Source: Firmicutes bacterium TM09-10
GTDB lineage: Bacteria; Bacillota; Clostridia; Lachnospirales; Lachnospiraceae
Direction: 5' to 3'
Assembly: GCA_003481005.1 (NCBI GenBank)
Contig: QUKC01000004.1
Location: 142,661-206,660 of the forward strand
DNA: 64,000 nucleotides
Translations under genes and position numbers: made by a program
Shown: positions 25,792 through 34,860 of the stretch, piece by piece
Layout: every line of letters begins with the position of its first letter
How positions within the stretch are numbered: the first letter of the stretch is position 1
The notes under the pieces: model-generated
What the model was told of the DNA's origin: nothing
Databases searched by the model: none
The model's input: only the letters and a program-made list of their open reading frames with translations

Positions 25792-26493
25792 ATGGCAAAA
25801 ATTGGTATTATCGGCGCCATGGAGCTGGAAGTTGATGCGTTAAAGGCAGCCATGGAGGTAAAAAACACCGTAACAAGAGCGGGAATGGAGTTTAAAGAGG
25901 GAACTTTAAACGGCGCTGACGTCGTTGTTGTGCGCTCCGGAATCGGAAAGGTAAATGCTGCGCTCTGTGTACAGATTCTGGTGGATTTATTTCAGATCAC
26001 CCATGTGATTAACACCGGTGTGGCAGGTTCCCTGAATGCAGATCTGGATATTGGGGATATCCTGATTTCCAAAGATGCGATTCATCATGATGTGGATGCT
26101 ACCGTATTCGGGTATCCTCTGGGAGAGCTTCCGCAGATGGGAATCCGGGAATTTATCGCAGATGAAAAGCTGGTAAATCTGGCAGTGGAATCCTGTAAAA
26201 AAGTCAATCCCGACCTGACAGTCCGCACCGGACGCGTTGTGAGCGGCGATCAGTTTATTTCCTCTGACGATGTAAAAAAACGCCTGATCGAAGTGTTCCA
26301 CGGCGATTGCGCGGAAATGGAAGGCGCGTCTATCGCACATGGCGCATACTTAAATAAAATTCCGTTTATCGTAATCCGGGCGATTTCCGATAAGGCAGAT
26401 GGCTCTGCAGAGATGGATTATCCGGCCTTCGAGCATGAGGCGGCAAAGCATTCCGCGCGTCTGGTAGAAGATCTGGTACAGAAGATTCAGTAA
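25792..26493 (+). CDS. mtnN: 5'-methylthioadenosine/S-adenosylhomocysteine nucleosidase
   Basis: Removes adenine from MTA and SAH, giving the substrate for LuxS. 233 residues, normal length. The start MAKIGIIGAMELEVDAL, the catalytic-base Glu near residue 12, the NTGVAGSL loop, AEMEGASIAHGA and the catalytic Asp in ISDKADG are all present. Ribosome site AAAGGAAAAAG. It forms an operon with luxS; no clear terminator follows before the tRNA gene. Confidence 0.96.
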   Translation: MAKIGIIGAMELEVDALKAAMEVKNTVTRAGMEFKEGTLNGADVVVVRSGIGKVNAALCVQILVDLFQITHVINTGVAGSLNADLDIGDILISKDAIHHDVDATVFGYPLGELPQMGIREFIADEKLVNLAVESCKKVNPDLTVRTGRVVSGDQFISSDDVKKRLIEVFHGDCAEMEGASIAHGAYLNKIPFIVIRAISDKADGSAEMDYPAFEHEAAKHSARLVEDLVQKIQ

Positions 26494-26564
26494 GCGTTAC
26501 AGTCCACCTGCGCCAGTTGCAAATAAACAGCCACGAGGAAACTGAAAAAAAATAAAAAAAAGAC

Positions 26565-26593
26565 TTGCGCTGCTGATAAAGTTATGATAATAT
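26565..26593 (+). promoter_or_regulatory. Promoter of tRNA-Leu
   Basis: TTGCGC (26565-26570) and TAATAT (26588-26593), 17-bp spacing. Confidence 0.5.
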
Positions 26594-26648
26594 ATCCTTT
26601 GTCAGCAGCGAACAACACTTACATAGTGCTGAACACGAAATGACAAAT

Positions 26649-26732
26649 GCAGGAATGGCGGAATTGGCAGACGCGTACGGTTCAGGTCCGTATGGTAGCA
26701 ATACCATGAGAGTTCAAGTCTCTTTTCCTGCA
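26649..26732 (+). tRNA. tRNA-Leu (anticodon CAG)
   Basis: Acceptor stem GCAGGAA/TTCCTGC, D-arm with GGCAGACG, anticodon stem TACGG/CCGTA enclosing the loop TTCAGGT (anticodon CAG, reading CUG), a long class II variable arm TGGTAGCAATACCA, and a T-arm with GTTCAAGTC. Discriminator base A at 26732; the CCA end is not encoded. Confidence 0.97.
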
Positions 26733-26739
26733 GGAATGA

Positions 26740-26769
26740 AAAGCGCTTCGAGAAATCGAAGCGCTTTTT
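26740..26769 (+). terminator. Terminator of tRNA-Leu
   Basis: AAAGCGCTTCGA (26740-26751) and TCGAAGCGCTTT (26756-26767), GAAA-type loop, then T-run. Confidence 0.95.
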
Positions 26770-26825
26770 CTGTCAGGATACGCAGCAGTGCAGATAAGCC
26801 CTATAGGCAGAGAGGATTGCAGTAC

Positions 26826-27491
26826 ATGGTTTTATATTTTATCAGACACGGTGAGACATCATGGAATGTAGAAGGGAAAATGCAGGGACAGACCGATATT
26901 CCATTAAATGAAAATGGAATCCGGCTGGCACAGGAAACGGCGGAAGGAATGAAAGAGATTCCCTTCGATTTATGTATCACGAGTCCGCTTTCACGGGCAA
27001 GACAGACGGCAGAGATCGTGCTTGGCGGCAGAAAGGTTCCGATAATTGAGGATGCCAGAATTGAAGAATTGTCTTTTGGAAACTGGGAAGGAATCGGATG
27101 CCGTCCGGAAAATTATGCGGTTCCGACGCCGATTGAGGAATTTCAGAAGTTTTATACCGAGCCGTTTGCGTTTGTGCCGGGAGAAGGCGGGGAGACGATT
27201 CTGCAGCTCTGTAAGCGTACAAAAGAGTTCTGGGATGAAGTAACGGCAAAGCCGGAATATGAAGATAAGACGATTCTGATTGCAACGCACGGCTGTGCGC
27301 TGAGAGCAATTCTGCACAATGTTTATGAAGATAAAGAGGATTTCTGGCATGGATTTGTGCCGGTCAACTGTGCGGTCAGTGTCGTAGAAGTCAAAGACGG
27401 AAATGCAAAACTGGTGGGAGATGACAGAATTTATTATAATGCAAAGGAAGTCGTGAATCACTTCAATGTGAAAAAGATGTTCGAAGAATAA
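26826..27491 (+). CDS. Histidine phosphatase (phosphoglycerate mutase family)
   Basis: A 221-residue branch 1 histidine phosphatase. The phospho-accepting His is in FIRHGETSWN (residue about 8), with the TSPLSRARQTAEI block, Glu in IEELSFGNWEG and the second His in ATHGCALRAI. Such proteins in Firmicutes often dephosphorylate small metabolites; substrate unknown. The start is the ATG at 26826 with AGAGGAT upstream. The frame is open back through the tRNA gene, which is an accident. Confidence 0.92.
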   Translation: MVLYFIRHGETSWNVEGKMQGQTDIPLNENGIRLAQETAEGMKEIPFDLCITSPLSRARQTAEIVLGGRKVPIIEDARIEELSFGNWEGIGCRPENYAVPTPIEEFQKFYTEPFAFVPGEGGETILQLCKRTKEFWDEVTAKPEYEDKTILIATHGCALRAILHNVYEDKEDFWHGFVPVNCAVSVVEVKDGNAKLVGDDRIYYNAKEVVNHFNVKKMFEE

Positions 27492-27512
27492 AAATCAGAC
27501 AGAAATATGGAA

Positions 27513-27549
27513 AAAGCCTGAGATGATGGAAAAAGTCTCAGGCTTTATT
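27513..27549 (+). terminator. Terminator of the histidine phosphatase gene
   Basis: AAAGCCTGAGA (27513-27523) and TCTCAGGCTTT (27536-27546), perfect 11-bp stem; family 1 element copy 2 begins at its end. Confidence 0.9.
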
Positions 27550-27677
27550 ATCGTATGGAAACTTCGTTTCCATACGATAATAAACGCTCCGCGCGGATGC
27601 GCACTCGGCGCAAGGGTAGATGGTTGCCGAGACAACCGCGCCTCGGCGCGAGAATGTGCCAAGGCACATTCTTTTTT
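27549..27677 (+). repeat. Terminator-linked multi-hairpin element, family 1, copy 2
   Basis: 129 bp. The variable hairpin is a perfect palindrome, TATCGTATGGAAAC / GTTTCCATACGATA, followed by the shared stems and ending AGAATGTGCC/GGCACATTCT plus T-run. It lies between convergent genes, directly after the phosphatase terminator. Confidence 0.9.
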
Positions 27678-27702
27678 ATTATACAGAAAAGAAGAAATAG
27701 AC

Positions 27703-28407
27703 TTAAAAGTGCATGCGCCTTCGTACTGCGTTCCTGAGCCTTGCACGGGAGAGAATCGTGATCAGCGAGATTACAATAACGCCGCAGACGGAGCAGACGA
27801 CCGCCGACCAGGTCAGCCGCAGCGGAAGTAAAAGATACCGGCGGATAAGCAGCTCGATACCGGCGCACAGCAGCGCGGCTTCCGCGAAAAAATAAAGCGC
27901 TTTCATCAAAAAGGCAGAAGAAATTTTGCGCAGACAGAAAGCAAAGAGGATCGCGGCCAGCGTGCAGAGCGCGGTGATCGGCAGGGACAGTCCGAAGAAC
28001 CATCTGTGGTCCGTGGTATTAAAGCCGATCAGAAACTGATATAACATTACGGCAAGACCATCGAAGAGCAGGGAAAGGTAGATGGGAAGCTTGGTATATA
28101 TCACTGCAGGGATTGACATTACCCAGATCAGGACACAGGCTCCAATTACGTAAAGCGACCAAAGATGCTGCCTGAATACCAGCAGATTTAACAAAAGACT
28201 GCACAGACCGGCCGCAGTGAGAGAGACGGAAAGCAAAATGGCGAGGTCTTTTCGGCGTACAACCTCAACCTGTCCCTTTTCTTTCGGAAACGGGGAGACG
28301 GGCTGCATTTTGGAAAGATCATGTGGATTGATAACAGGGGTATTGCAGAGCGGACAGTATTTTAAGGACGGGTCCAGCTTTACCCCACAGTTGACACAGT
28401 ATGACAT
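27703..28407 (-). CDS. DUF6320-type zinc-ribbon membrane protein
   Basis: A 234-residue protein with an N-terminal zinc ribbon (YCVNCGVKL, YCPLCNTPV) and about six hydrophobic helices from residue 55 on. From memory this combination is DUF6320, found beside an acyltransferase as here. It starts 50 bp after the acyltransferase gene stop on the same strand, so the two likely form an operon. Function is unknown; a partner role in modifying a lipid or glycan is an inference from the neighbours. Confidence 0.75.
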   Translation of the reverse strand: MSYCVNCGVKLDPSLKYCPLCNTPVINPHDLSKMQPVSPFPKEKGQVEVVRRKDLAILLSVSLTAAGLCSLLLNLLVFRQHLWSLYVIGACVLIWVMSIPAVIYTKLPIYLSLLFDGLAVMLYQFLIGFNTTDHRWFFGLSLPITALCTLAAILFAFCLRKISSAFLMKALYFFAEAALLCAGIELLIRRYLLLPLRLTWSAVVCSVCGVIVISLITILSRARLRNAVRRRMHF

Positions 28408-28428
28408 ATGATTTCACTCCTTTTTGAT

Positions 28429-28462
28429 TCATGACAATAAAATGGGCGCGCGTTCTATTACA
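28429..28462. repeat. Short hairpin repeat, family 3, copy 2
   Basis: TTCATGACAATAAAATG followed by GCGCG and GTTCTATTACAG resembles the hairpin at 21961. Its right arm supplies the stop codon of the acyltransferase gene. Two copies only, so the family is tentative. Confidence 0.4.
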
Positions 28463-29753
28463 GTTCCCGGTTACTTTCGATCGTGACGGGGATGCCGTCC
28501 TCGACGAGCTTTTGGAAAAATCGCCGTTCCACATCCGCCTCGATGATACAGCTGGCGAAATTGACGGTCAGCGTGTCCTCAAAGCTGACAATGGCGCAGT
28601 TGGTGCGCTGGGAATACGGGATTCCCATATAAATATCGAAGCGCTCCAGATAGGGCTTCATATCGTCCGGAACGCGGATTGCCCCCATGTTGGTCAGACC
28701 GGCAGAGGAATTTTTGTCCTGCACCCGCTGGTAAAACTGCCGGACGACAAAATCCTTTAAAAACAGCGGGACAATACGGATCAGGGGATTACGCTGTGTG
28801 GAGGCATTCGTTGTGATGTCGCCGCGCAGGAACTTGCTGTTGATATAGTAGCGCATATAGTGGTGCACCTGAGTGACAATTTCTTCAAAGGTGTAGTCAC
28901 CAAGTCTTGGATCGATAGACGGATAAACCATCGTGATAAAGTTGCGCAGCGTTTTGGATGGAAAAAAACGGCGCAGGTTGACGGGCATGGCGATCCGCAC
29001 AGGGCGCAGGCGCAGATGAAAATCGTGCTCCTGCTTTTGTAAAAGAGAATATAAAAGCACGGCGTTTAGGTATTCCGTAATCGAAGCCTGATATTGCTTG
29101 GCAACCTTCTGGACAGCGCTGACGCTCATGATGCCGTCAATCACGTTGAGGGTATAGAAAGGTTCTTGCGTGCCGCGCACACGGTAAGTTTTTTCGGCGG
29201 GTCTTGGCGGGCAGACGCGGGCGTTTGCATAGCGCATATAGGCGTCTTCAAATTCTTCCGGATCCGGTGTTTCGTTGACATCTAAAACGAAGCCGCCATT
29301 GGAAATCTCGTGTCCCAGGAGCCGCAGATAAACGGCAGTAACTGTCTGGAGCAGATACATGCCGCCGGTACCGTCCCCGAGGCTGTGATGCGCTTCCAGG
29401 GAAATCCGCCGGTCATACCAGTAAAAACGTACAAGATAGCGGTTGTTGGATTTAAACGGCATCGGCATGCAGAAATTGCGGATATCAGGTTTTACAAACG
29501 GACCGGGACGGGTATTCGGCTCGAGATAGCGCCAGAAAAATCCTTTCCGCATTGCGGAATGATAGGTAGGAAAGCGTTTCATGGCAATATCGACAGCCTG
29601 CTGCAAAATATCCGGCTGCACCGGGTCTTTTAACAGGACAGAAAGCCTGTATACGGAGGAAAAGTCCCGGCGCTGCAGCGTCGGATATACAATCGCGGAC
29701 AGATCCAGCCGATACCAGGTTTTCGGAGCATGTTTTGCGTTTGATTTTGACAT
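28458..29753 (-). CDS. Condensation/acyltransferase-type protein (alcohol acetyltransferase-like)
   Basis: A 431-residue protein of the chloramphenicol-acetyltransferase/condensation superfamily. The catalytic HHxxxDG motif is intact as HHSLGDG at about residue 125, and the late block IPYSQRTNCAIVSFEDTLTVNF matches the solvent-channel strands. It would transfer an acyl group to a hydroxyl or amine. The start ATG at 29751-29753 follows AAAGGATG. It is paired with the DUF6320 gene and divergent from an alpha/beta hydrolase. Substrates are unknown. Confidence 0.78.
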   Translation of the reverse strand: MSKSNAKHAPKTWYRLDLSAIVYPTLQRRDFSSVYRLSVLLKDPVQPDILQQAVDIAMKRFPTYHSAMRKGFFWRYLEPNTRPGPFVKPDIRNFCMPMPFKSNNRYLVRFYWYDRRISLEAHHSLGDGTGGMYLLQTVTAVYLRLLGHEISNGGFVLDVNETPDPEEFEDAYMRYANARVCPPRPAEKTYRVRGTQEPFYTLNVIDGIMSVSAVQKVAKQYQASITEYLNAVLLYSLLQKQEHDFHLRLRPVRIAMPVNLRRFFPSKTLRNFITMVYPSIDPRLGDYTFEEIVTQVHHYMRYYINSKFLRGDITTNASTQRNPLIRIVPLFLKDFVVRQFYQRVQDKNSSAGLTNMGAIRVPDDMKPYLERFDIYMGIPYSQRTNCAIVSFEDTLTVNFASCIIEADVERRFFQKLVEDGIPVTIESNREL

Positions 29754-29806
29754 ATCGGGTTCATCCTTTCGCTGCTGCTGGCATGAGCTCGTCAACACAC
29801 AGCACA

Positions 29807-29852
29807 TTACAGTTCATCGCGCCATTCGCAGAAACGCATGAGTGAACTGTAA
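29807..29852. repeat. Family 2 repeat, internally deleted copy D
   Basis: TTACAGTTCA (29807-29816) and TGAACTGTAA (29843-29852) are the same perfect terminal repeats as in copy C. Only the GCGCCATTCGCA...AACGC end of the conserved segment remains between them. It lies in the 293-bp divergent gap 29754-30046. Confidence 0.75.
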
Positions 29853-29910
29853 GAACAGTATACACCAGCACGGGCAAAAGGAACAGGAAAAAGTTAAATC
29901 TTGTAAGAAT

Positions 29911-29940
29911 AGGGGAAAATATGCTATAATTAAAATGATA
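29911..29940 (+). promoter_or_regulatory. Promoter of the alpha/beta hydrolase gene
   Basis: TTGTAA (29911-29916) and perfect TATAAT (29935-29940), 18-bp spacing; leader of about 100 nt. Confidence 0.6.
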
Positions 29941-30046
29941 TCTTCTTTTTTGCAAGGAAGAAATAGAAGCTGTAAAAAAGAACAGAAATAGCGGAAAAAC
30001 CTATTTTTACAAAGCATGCCGCGGCTGCGGCAGATACGGAGGAGAT

Positions 30047-30943
30047 ATGGCGGTAAGCAGCAGGCAGAACCAGAATATGATGAATCTGATCCGGAAGGTG
30101 CACGGGCTGGTGGAGCGCCCGGATCTGACGAAACACAGGCAGTCCCAGGACAGAATCGGCGCGATCCTCGGTACGGAAAAGGGAATTGCCTATGAAGAGA
30201 CAGAGGTAGACGGCATGAGCTGCGAATGGGTGAAGGTGGAACGCGCGCATCTGAAGCGATATGTGATTTTGTACTGTCATGGCGGCGGCTATTCAACCGG
30301 CAGTACGGTATATGCCAGGACGCTGACGACAAAGCTGGCAGAATCCACAGGGATGGATGTGTTTTGCTTTAATTACCGGCTCGCGCCGGAATGTAAATTC
30401 CCGGCGGCTGCGGAAGATGCCATGAAGGCCTGGAACTATCTGATGTATTTGGGATACGGCGCGCGGGACGTGATTGTGGCGGGAGATTCCGCAGGCGGAA
30501 ATCTTGCGTTGTCGCTGACGCTGAAATTAAAAGACGAAGGAAGAATGCTGCCAAGAGGACTTGCACTGATGTCGCCGTGGACAGATCTGACCAAATCAGG
30601 GAAAAGTTATCAGACAAGAAGCAGCGTAGATCCGGTTCTGGATCACGAATACCTGGATCGGATGATCGAAAATTATGCGGGCGGGATGGAGTTGACGAAT
30701 CCGTATATTTCGCCGCTGTTTGGAAAGCTGGAAGGGCTGCCGCCTGTATACATTCAGGTCGGGGATAACGAGCTTTTGCTTTCGGATTCGACACAGCTGC
30801 ACAAAAATCTCGTCAAGGCAGACGTTTCTGCCCGAATCGACATTTATAAGGGCATGTGGCATGTGTTCCAGATGTCGCCCCTCAAGAACGCCTATGACGC
30901 GATGAACAAAATTGCCGAATTTATTTTCGATATCTGCCGATAA
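30047..30943 (+). CDS. Alpha/beta hydrolase, hormone-sensitive-lipase-like esterase
   Basis: A 298-residue cytoplasmic esterase. The oxyanion motif HGGGY, the nucleophile elbow GDSAGGN (Ser near residue 150), the catalytic Asp in VGDNELLLSD and His in GMWHVFQ are all visible, which is the HSL (family IV) arrangement. It is divergent from the acyltransferase/DUF6320 pair, and an esterase beside an acyltransferase suggests linked acyl-ester chemistry. GGAGGAGAT precedes the ATG. Confidence 0.88.
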   Translation: MAVSSRQNQNMMNLIRKVHGLVERPDLTKHRQSQDRIGAILGTEKGIAYEETEVDGMSCEWVKVERAHLKRYVILYCHGGGYSTGSTVYARTLTTKLAESTGMDVFCFNYRLAPECKFPAAAEDAMKAWNYLMYLGYGARDVIVAGDSAGGNLALSLTLKLKDEGRMLPRGLALMSPWTDLTKSGKSYQTRSSVDPVLDHEYLDRMIENYAGGMELTNPYISPLFGKLEGLPPVYIQVGDNELLLSDSTQLHKNLVKADVSARIDIYKGMWHVFQMSPLKNAYDAMNKIAEFIFDICR

Positions 30944-31020
30944 AAAAAGGAAATCCGAAATTTTTACAGAATAAATAAAAAGTAGGACTGCAAAAGAGCA
31001 GAACAAAAGGAGCAAAAAGC

Positions 31021-32793
31021 ATGTATTATCCGGAAGAGCTGATCGAAGAGGTCAGAACCAGAAACGATATAGTAGAGGTGATCTCCGGTTATGTGCGGCT
31101 GCAGAAAAAAGGAAGCAACTATTTCGGGCTGTGTCCGTTCCATAACGAAAAGTCGCCTTCCTTTTCCGTATCCCCCGGAAAGCAGATGTATTATTGCTTC
31201 GGCTGCGGTGCGGGCGGCAATGTGATCACCTTTTTGATGGAGTACGAAAACCAGACGTTCCCGGAAGCGGTCAGGACGCTGGCGCAGCGCGCCGGAATCG
31301 CCCTGCCGGAGGCAGACGACTCCAAAGAAGCGAGGCAGGCGGACAGCCGCCGCGCAAAGCTTTTGGAAATCAATAAGGAAGCGGCGAAATATTTCTATTA
31401 TCAGCTGCGCACCGAACGGGGCAGCGTCGGAATGGAATATCTGCGCAAAAGAGAACTAAGCGACGAGACGATGAATCATTTCGGGCTGGGGTATGCGAAC
31501 AAATACAGCAACGACCTGATTCAGTATCTGAAATCAAAGGGCTATTCCGAAGACCTGATCCGGGATGCAGGACTTTGCAACGTGGATGAAAAACACGGCA
31601 TGTATGACAAGTTCTGGAACCGCGTCATGTTTCCGATCCAGGATATCAACCACCGCGTCATCGGGTTTGGCGGACGCGTGATGGGCGATGGGAAGCCCAA
31701 GTACTTAAACTCACCGGAAACAGAGATTTTTGATAAGAGCCGGAACCTGTACGGGTTAAATTTTGCCCGGACGAGCCGGAAAGGAAATGTGATTCTCTGT
31801 GAAGGATATATGGACGTTATCGCGATGCACCAGGCGGGCTTTACCCAGGCGGTTGCGTCACTGGGAACTGCGTTTACATCGGGGCAGGCGAGTCTGCTTC
31901 GGCGTTACGCAAATGAAATCCTGCTGTCCTATGACAGCGACGGCGCAGGCGTCAACGCGGCGCTGCGGGCGATCGGAATTTTGAAGGAAGCGGGAATGAC
32001 CGGACGGGTCATCAACCTGGAGCCTTACAAGGATCCGGATGAATTCATTAAGGCGCTGGGCGGAGAAGAGTTCCAGAAACGGCTGGATCATGCGGAGAAC
32101 AGCTTTTTCTTTGAGCTGCGCCAACTGCAGAAAAGTTATGATTTATCAGACCCGGAACAGAAAACTGCATTTCACCGGGAAATCGCCAGAAAGCTCTGCA
32201 CTTTTTCGGAAGAGGTGGAGCGGGAAAATTACATCGAAGCGGTGGCGCAGAAGTACCACATCAGCTTTGAAAACCTCCGCAGGCTGGTGGGAACCTATGC
32301 TGCCCAGACCGGGCTTGCACAGCCTGTGATCCGCCCCAAATCCGGTGTTCAGAAAAAGAACACGGCGGCGGAGGGTATCAAAAACAGCCAGAAATTATTA
32401 TTGACCTGGCTGGTCGAACAGCCGCAGCTCTATCGCCAGATTTCAAAATATATTTCTCCGAAGGATTTTACAGAAGGCTTATATGAAAAGGTGGCGGACA
32501 GGCTGTTTGAGGAGCTGGAGCAGGGCAACATCAATCCGGCTTCCATTATCAGCATGTTTGAGGAGGAAGAGGATCAGCGCGAGGCGGCTTCTTTGTTCCA
32601 TACGAAGCTGGAGCGTCTGGAAAGCACTGCAGAACAGGAAAAGGCGCTGCACGACATCGTCTGTGCGGTCAAGCGAAACAGTTATGAAAGAGACAGCGCG
32701 CAGCTCGGGACGGACGTAGCTGCACTAAACCGCGTGATCGCGGGCAAAAAACAGCTGGAAGAGCTTGCAAAAACGCATATTTCCCTCGAATAA
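31021..32793 (+). CDS. dnaG: DNA primase
   Basis: Makes RNA primers at the replication fork; 590 residues. Zinc-binding domain at about 38-62 (CPFHNEKSPSFSV, YYCFGCGAGGN), catalytic core with the TOPRIM residues EGYMD near 260 and SYDSDGAG near 305, and a C-terminal helicase-interaction domain (about 450-590). First gene of the macromolecular-synthesis operon, 44 bp before rpoD. AAAAGGAGC precedes the ATG. Confidence 0.97.
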   Translation: MYYPEELIEEVRTRNDIVEVISGYVRLQKKGSNYFGLCPFHNEKSPSFSVSPGKQMYYCFGCGAGGNVITFLMEYENQTFPEAVRTLAQRAGIALPEADDSKEARQADSRRAKLLEINKEAAKYFYYQLRTERGSVGMEYLRKRELSDETMNHFGLGYANKYSNDLIQYLKSKGYSEDLIRDAGLCNVDEKHGMYDKFWNRVMFPIQDINHRVIGFGGRVMGDGKPKYLNSPETEIFDKSRNLYGLNFARTSRKGNVILCEGYMDVIAMHQAGFTQAVASLGTAFTSGQASLLRRYANEILLSYDSDGAGVNAALRAIGILKEAGMTGRVINLEPYKDPDEFIKALGGEEFQKRLDHAENSFFFELRQLQKSYDLSDPEQKTAFHREIARKLCTFSEEVERENYIEAVAQKYHISFENLRRLVGTYAAQTGLAQPVIRPKSGVQKKNTAAEGIKNSQKLLLTWLVEQPQLYRQISKYISPKDFTEGLYEKVADRLFEELEQGNINPASIISMFEEEEDQREAASLFHTKLERLESTAEQEKALHDIVCAVKRNSYERDSAQLGTDVAALNRVIAGKKQLEELAKTHISLE

Positions 32794-32836
32794 GGCAACA
32801 ACAGGTAATACAGATACAGGAAGGATGTAGACAGAC

Positions 32837-33955
32837 ATGACAATGGATGAAAACACACGGGCAAAGTATGAGGAGAAAATAAAAACGCTTCTCGCTATGG
32901 CAAAAAAGAAAAAGAATGTGCTGGAATACCAGGAGATCAGCGACCATTTCGCAGATTTACATCTGGAAGAAGAACAGATGGATGAGATTCTGGATGCGCT
33001 GGAAAAGAGCGGTATCGACGTGCTGCGCATTACCGATGATGATGATATTCCGGATGAAGAACTGCTTTTGTCGGATGAAGACGAAGTGGACATGGAAAAC
33101 CTTGATTTAAGTATTCCGGACGGCATCAGCATCGAGGATCCGGTGCGCATGTACTTAAAGGAAATCGGTAAGGTTCCGCTTCTGTCCGCAGAAGAGGAAA
33201 TCGAGCTTGCAAAAAGAATGGAAAACGGCGATCAGGAAGCCAAAAAGCGTCTGGCGGAAGCCAACCTGCGTCTGGTTGTCAGCATTGCAAAGCGTTATGT
33301 GGGTCGTGGCATGCTGTTCCTGGATCTGATTCAGGAAGGTAACCTGGGTCTGATCAAAGCGGTTGAAAAATTTGATTACCGCAAAGGCTACAAGTTTTCT
33401 ACCTACGCGACCTGGTGGATTCGTCAGGCGATTACGAGAGCGATTGCGGATCAGGCGAGAACGATCCGTATCCCTGTCCATATGGTAGAGACCATCAACA
33501 AGCTGATCCGCGTGAGCCGTCAGCTGCTTCAGGAGTTAGGCCGTGAACCTACCCCGGAAGAAATTTCCGAGGAGATGGGCATGCCGGTGGATCGTGTCAG
33601 AGAGATCTTAAAGATTTCTCAGGAGCCGGTATCTCTGGAAACTCCCATCGGCGAAGAGGAAGACAGCCATCTGGGCGACTTCATTCAGGACGACAACGTT
33701 CCGGTACCGGCGGAAGCGGCATCTTTTACGCTGCTTCGGGAACAGCTCGTTGAGGTTCTGGGCACGCTGACAGAGAGGGAGCAGAAGGTTCTGCGCCTGA
33801 GGTTTGGTCTGGATGATGGTCGTGCGAGAACACTGGAAGAGGTTGGCAAGGAATTTAACGTTACCAGAGAGCGTATCCGTCAGATTGAGGCAAAAGCGCT
33901 CAGAAAGCTGCGCCATCCCAGCCGCAGCCGCAAGTTAAAGGATTATCTGGACTAA
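32837..33955 (+). CDS. rpoD: RNA polymerase primary sigma factor
   Basis: 372-residue housekeeping sigma factor (SigA type). Region 1.2 begins [17 protein letters not shown], region 2 has [49 protein letters not shown] in pieces, and region 4 ends [22 protein letters not shown]. The near-consensus promoters in this window match its expected specificity. AAGGATG precedes the ATG at 32837; a second ATG is two codons on. One base separates its stop from trmK. Confidence 0.97.
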   Translation: MTMDENTRAKYEEKIKTLLAMAKKKKNVLEYQEISDHFADLHLEEEQMDEILDALEKSGIDVLRITDDDDIPDEELLLSDEDEVDMENLDLSIPDGISIEDPVRMYLKEIGKVPLLSAEEEIELAKRMENGDQEAKKRLAEANLRLVVSIAKRYVGRGMLFLDLIQEGNLGLIKAVEKFDYRKGYKFSTYATWWIRQAITRAIADQARTIRIPVHMVETINKLIRVSRQLLQELGREPTPEEISEEMGMPVDRVREILKISQEPVSLETPIGEEEDSHLGDFIQDDNVPVPAEAASFTLLREQLVEVLGTLTEREQKVLRLRFGLDDGRARTLEEVGKEFNVTRERIRQIEAKALRKLRHPSRSRKLKDYLD

Positions 33956-33956
33956 G

Positions 33957-34805
33957 ATGAAAATAGAATTATCGGAAAGAATGCAGGCGGTTTCGGCGCT
34001 CGTCCCGAAAGGCCATGTCGCTGCGGACATCGGCTGCGACCACGGGTTTGTTTCGATTGATCTGGTGCAGCGTAGCATTTGTCCGCACGTCTATGCGGCG
34101 GACGTCCGCAAGGGACCGCTGGATCGCGCAAAAGAGCATATCGCAGCCTGTGGCCTGAAAGATAAGATTACGGCGGTGCTGTCGGACGGATTGAAAGATG
34201 TGCCGGTTTGTGGCAGCGGCGCGGACGGCTTTATCGCTGCCGGGATGGGCGGCAAGCTGATCGTTTCGATTCTGACGGCGGTACCGGAAAAAACAGCGCA
34301 GCTTTCCTGGTGCGTCCTTTCCCCTCAGTCGGAAATCTGGCTGGTGCGGCAGGCATTGACAGAGCTCGATTTTTTTATCATCGAAGAAAACATGGTGCTG
34401 GAAGATGGAAAGTATTACCCAATGATGCTGGCAGTCCGGGCGGGCGCAGACTGGGACGTCGAAGTGGAAAATGCGCAGCGCAAAAAACATCGGCTGGCAG
34501 AAAAGCTTCTGCAGTCGGGGCTGACCGATGAGACGTGCCGATTTGCCGGAGACTGGCTTGGCTGGCAGCTGATGGACAGCCGTTGCAAGGTACTATTTTC
34601 ATTTTTGGAACATACAATCAAAACAGACGAAGCACTGCTTTTGGCGCTGCCGAAGCCGGATGGTGATCGGGCGGCAGACTGCAGCGATCAGCTGATGCCT
34701 GGCGACGGCTCTGCAGAGCGCATTTTAAAACGACGAACGGAGCTGGAGGCGCGTATGCAGCTTTCTGAAAGAGTGTTGGAAGTTTTGAAGATTGAAAAGC
34801 AATAG
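33957..34805 (+). CDS. trmK: tRNA (adenine-22-N1)-methyltransferase
   Basis: SAM-dependent methyltransferase that makes m1A22 in tRNA; 282 residues. The Rossmann motif VAADIGCDHGFVSIDLV and the PQSE block are typical of TrmK, which follows rpoD in many Firmicutes. The start lies one base after the rpoD stop, so translation is coupled. The C-terminal third (about 170-282) is a helical extension, common in the family. Confidence 0.93.
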   Translation: MKIELSERMQAVSALVPKGHVAADIGCDHGFVSIDLVQRSICPHVYAADVRKGPLDRAKEHIAACGLKDKITAVLSDGLKDVPVCGSGADGFIAAGMGGKLIVSILTAVPEKTAQLSWCVLSPQSEIWLVRQALTELDFFIIEENMVLEDGKYYPMMLAVRAGADWDVEVENAQRKKHRLAEKLLQSGLTDETCRFAGDWLGWQLMDSRCKVLFSFLEHTIKTDEALLLALPKPDGDRAADCSDQLMPGDGSAERILKRRTELEARMQLSERVLEVLKIEKQ

Positions 34806-34860
34806 GGCGTACGCTCTGGGAGCAGTTTCCGTTGGCGAAAACGGAAAGGAGATCGTACAG

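Noticed and set aside
26497..26545. A further degraded family 2 copy before tRNA-Leu (TTACAGTCCACCTGCGCCA)
   Set aside because: It resembles copy D over about 20 bases, but the other end is not recognisable, so it is not listed as a feature.
26640..26825. Extension of the histidine phosphatase gene upstream through the tRNA-Leu gene
   Set aside because: The stretch is a tRNA plus its terminator; a good ribosome site supports the ATG at 26826.
27495..27746. Short frames such as KECALAHSRAEARL in several family 1 copies
   Set aside because: They are translations of the repeated hairpin element in both directions, without ribosome sites, and differ between copies.
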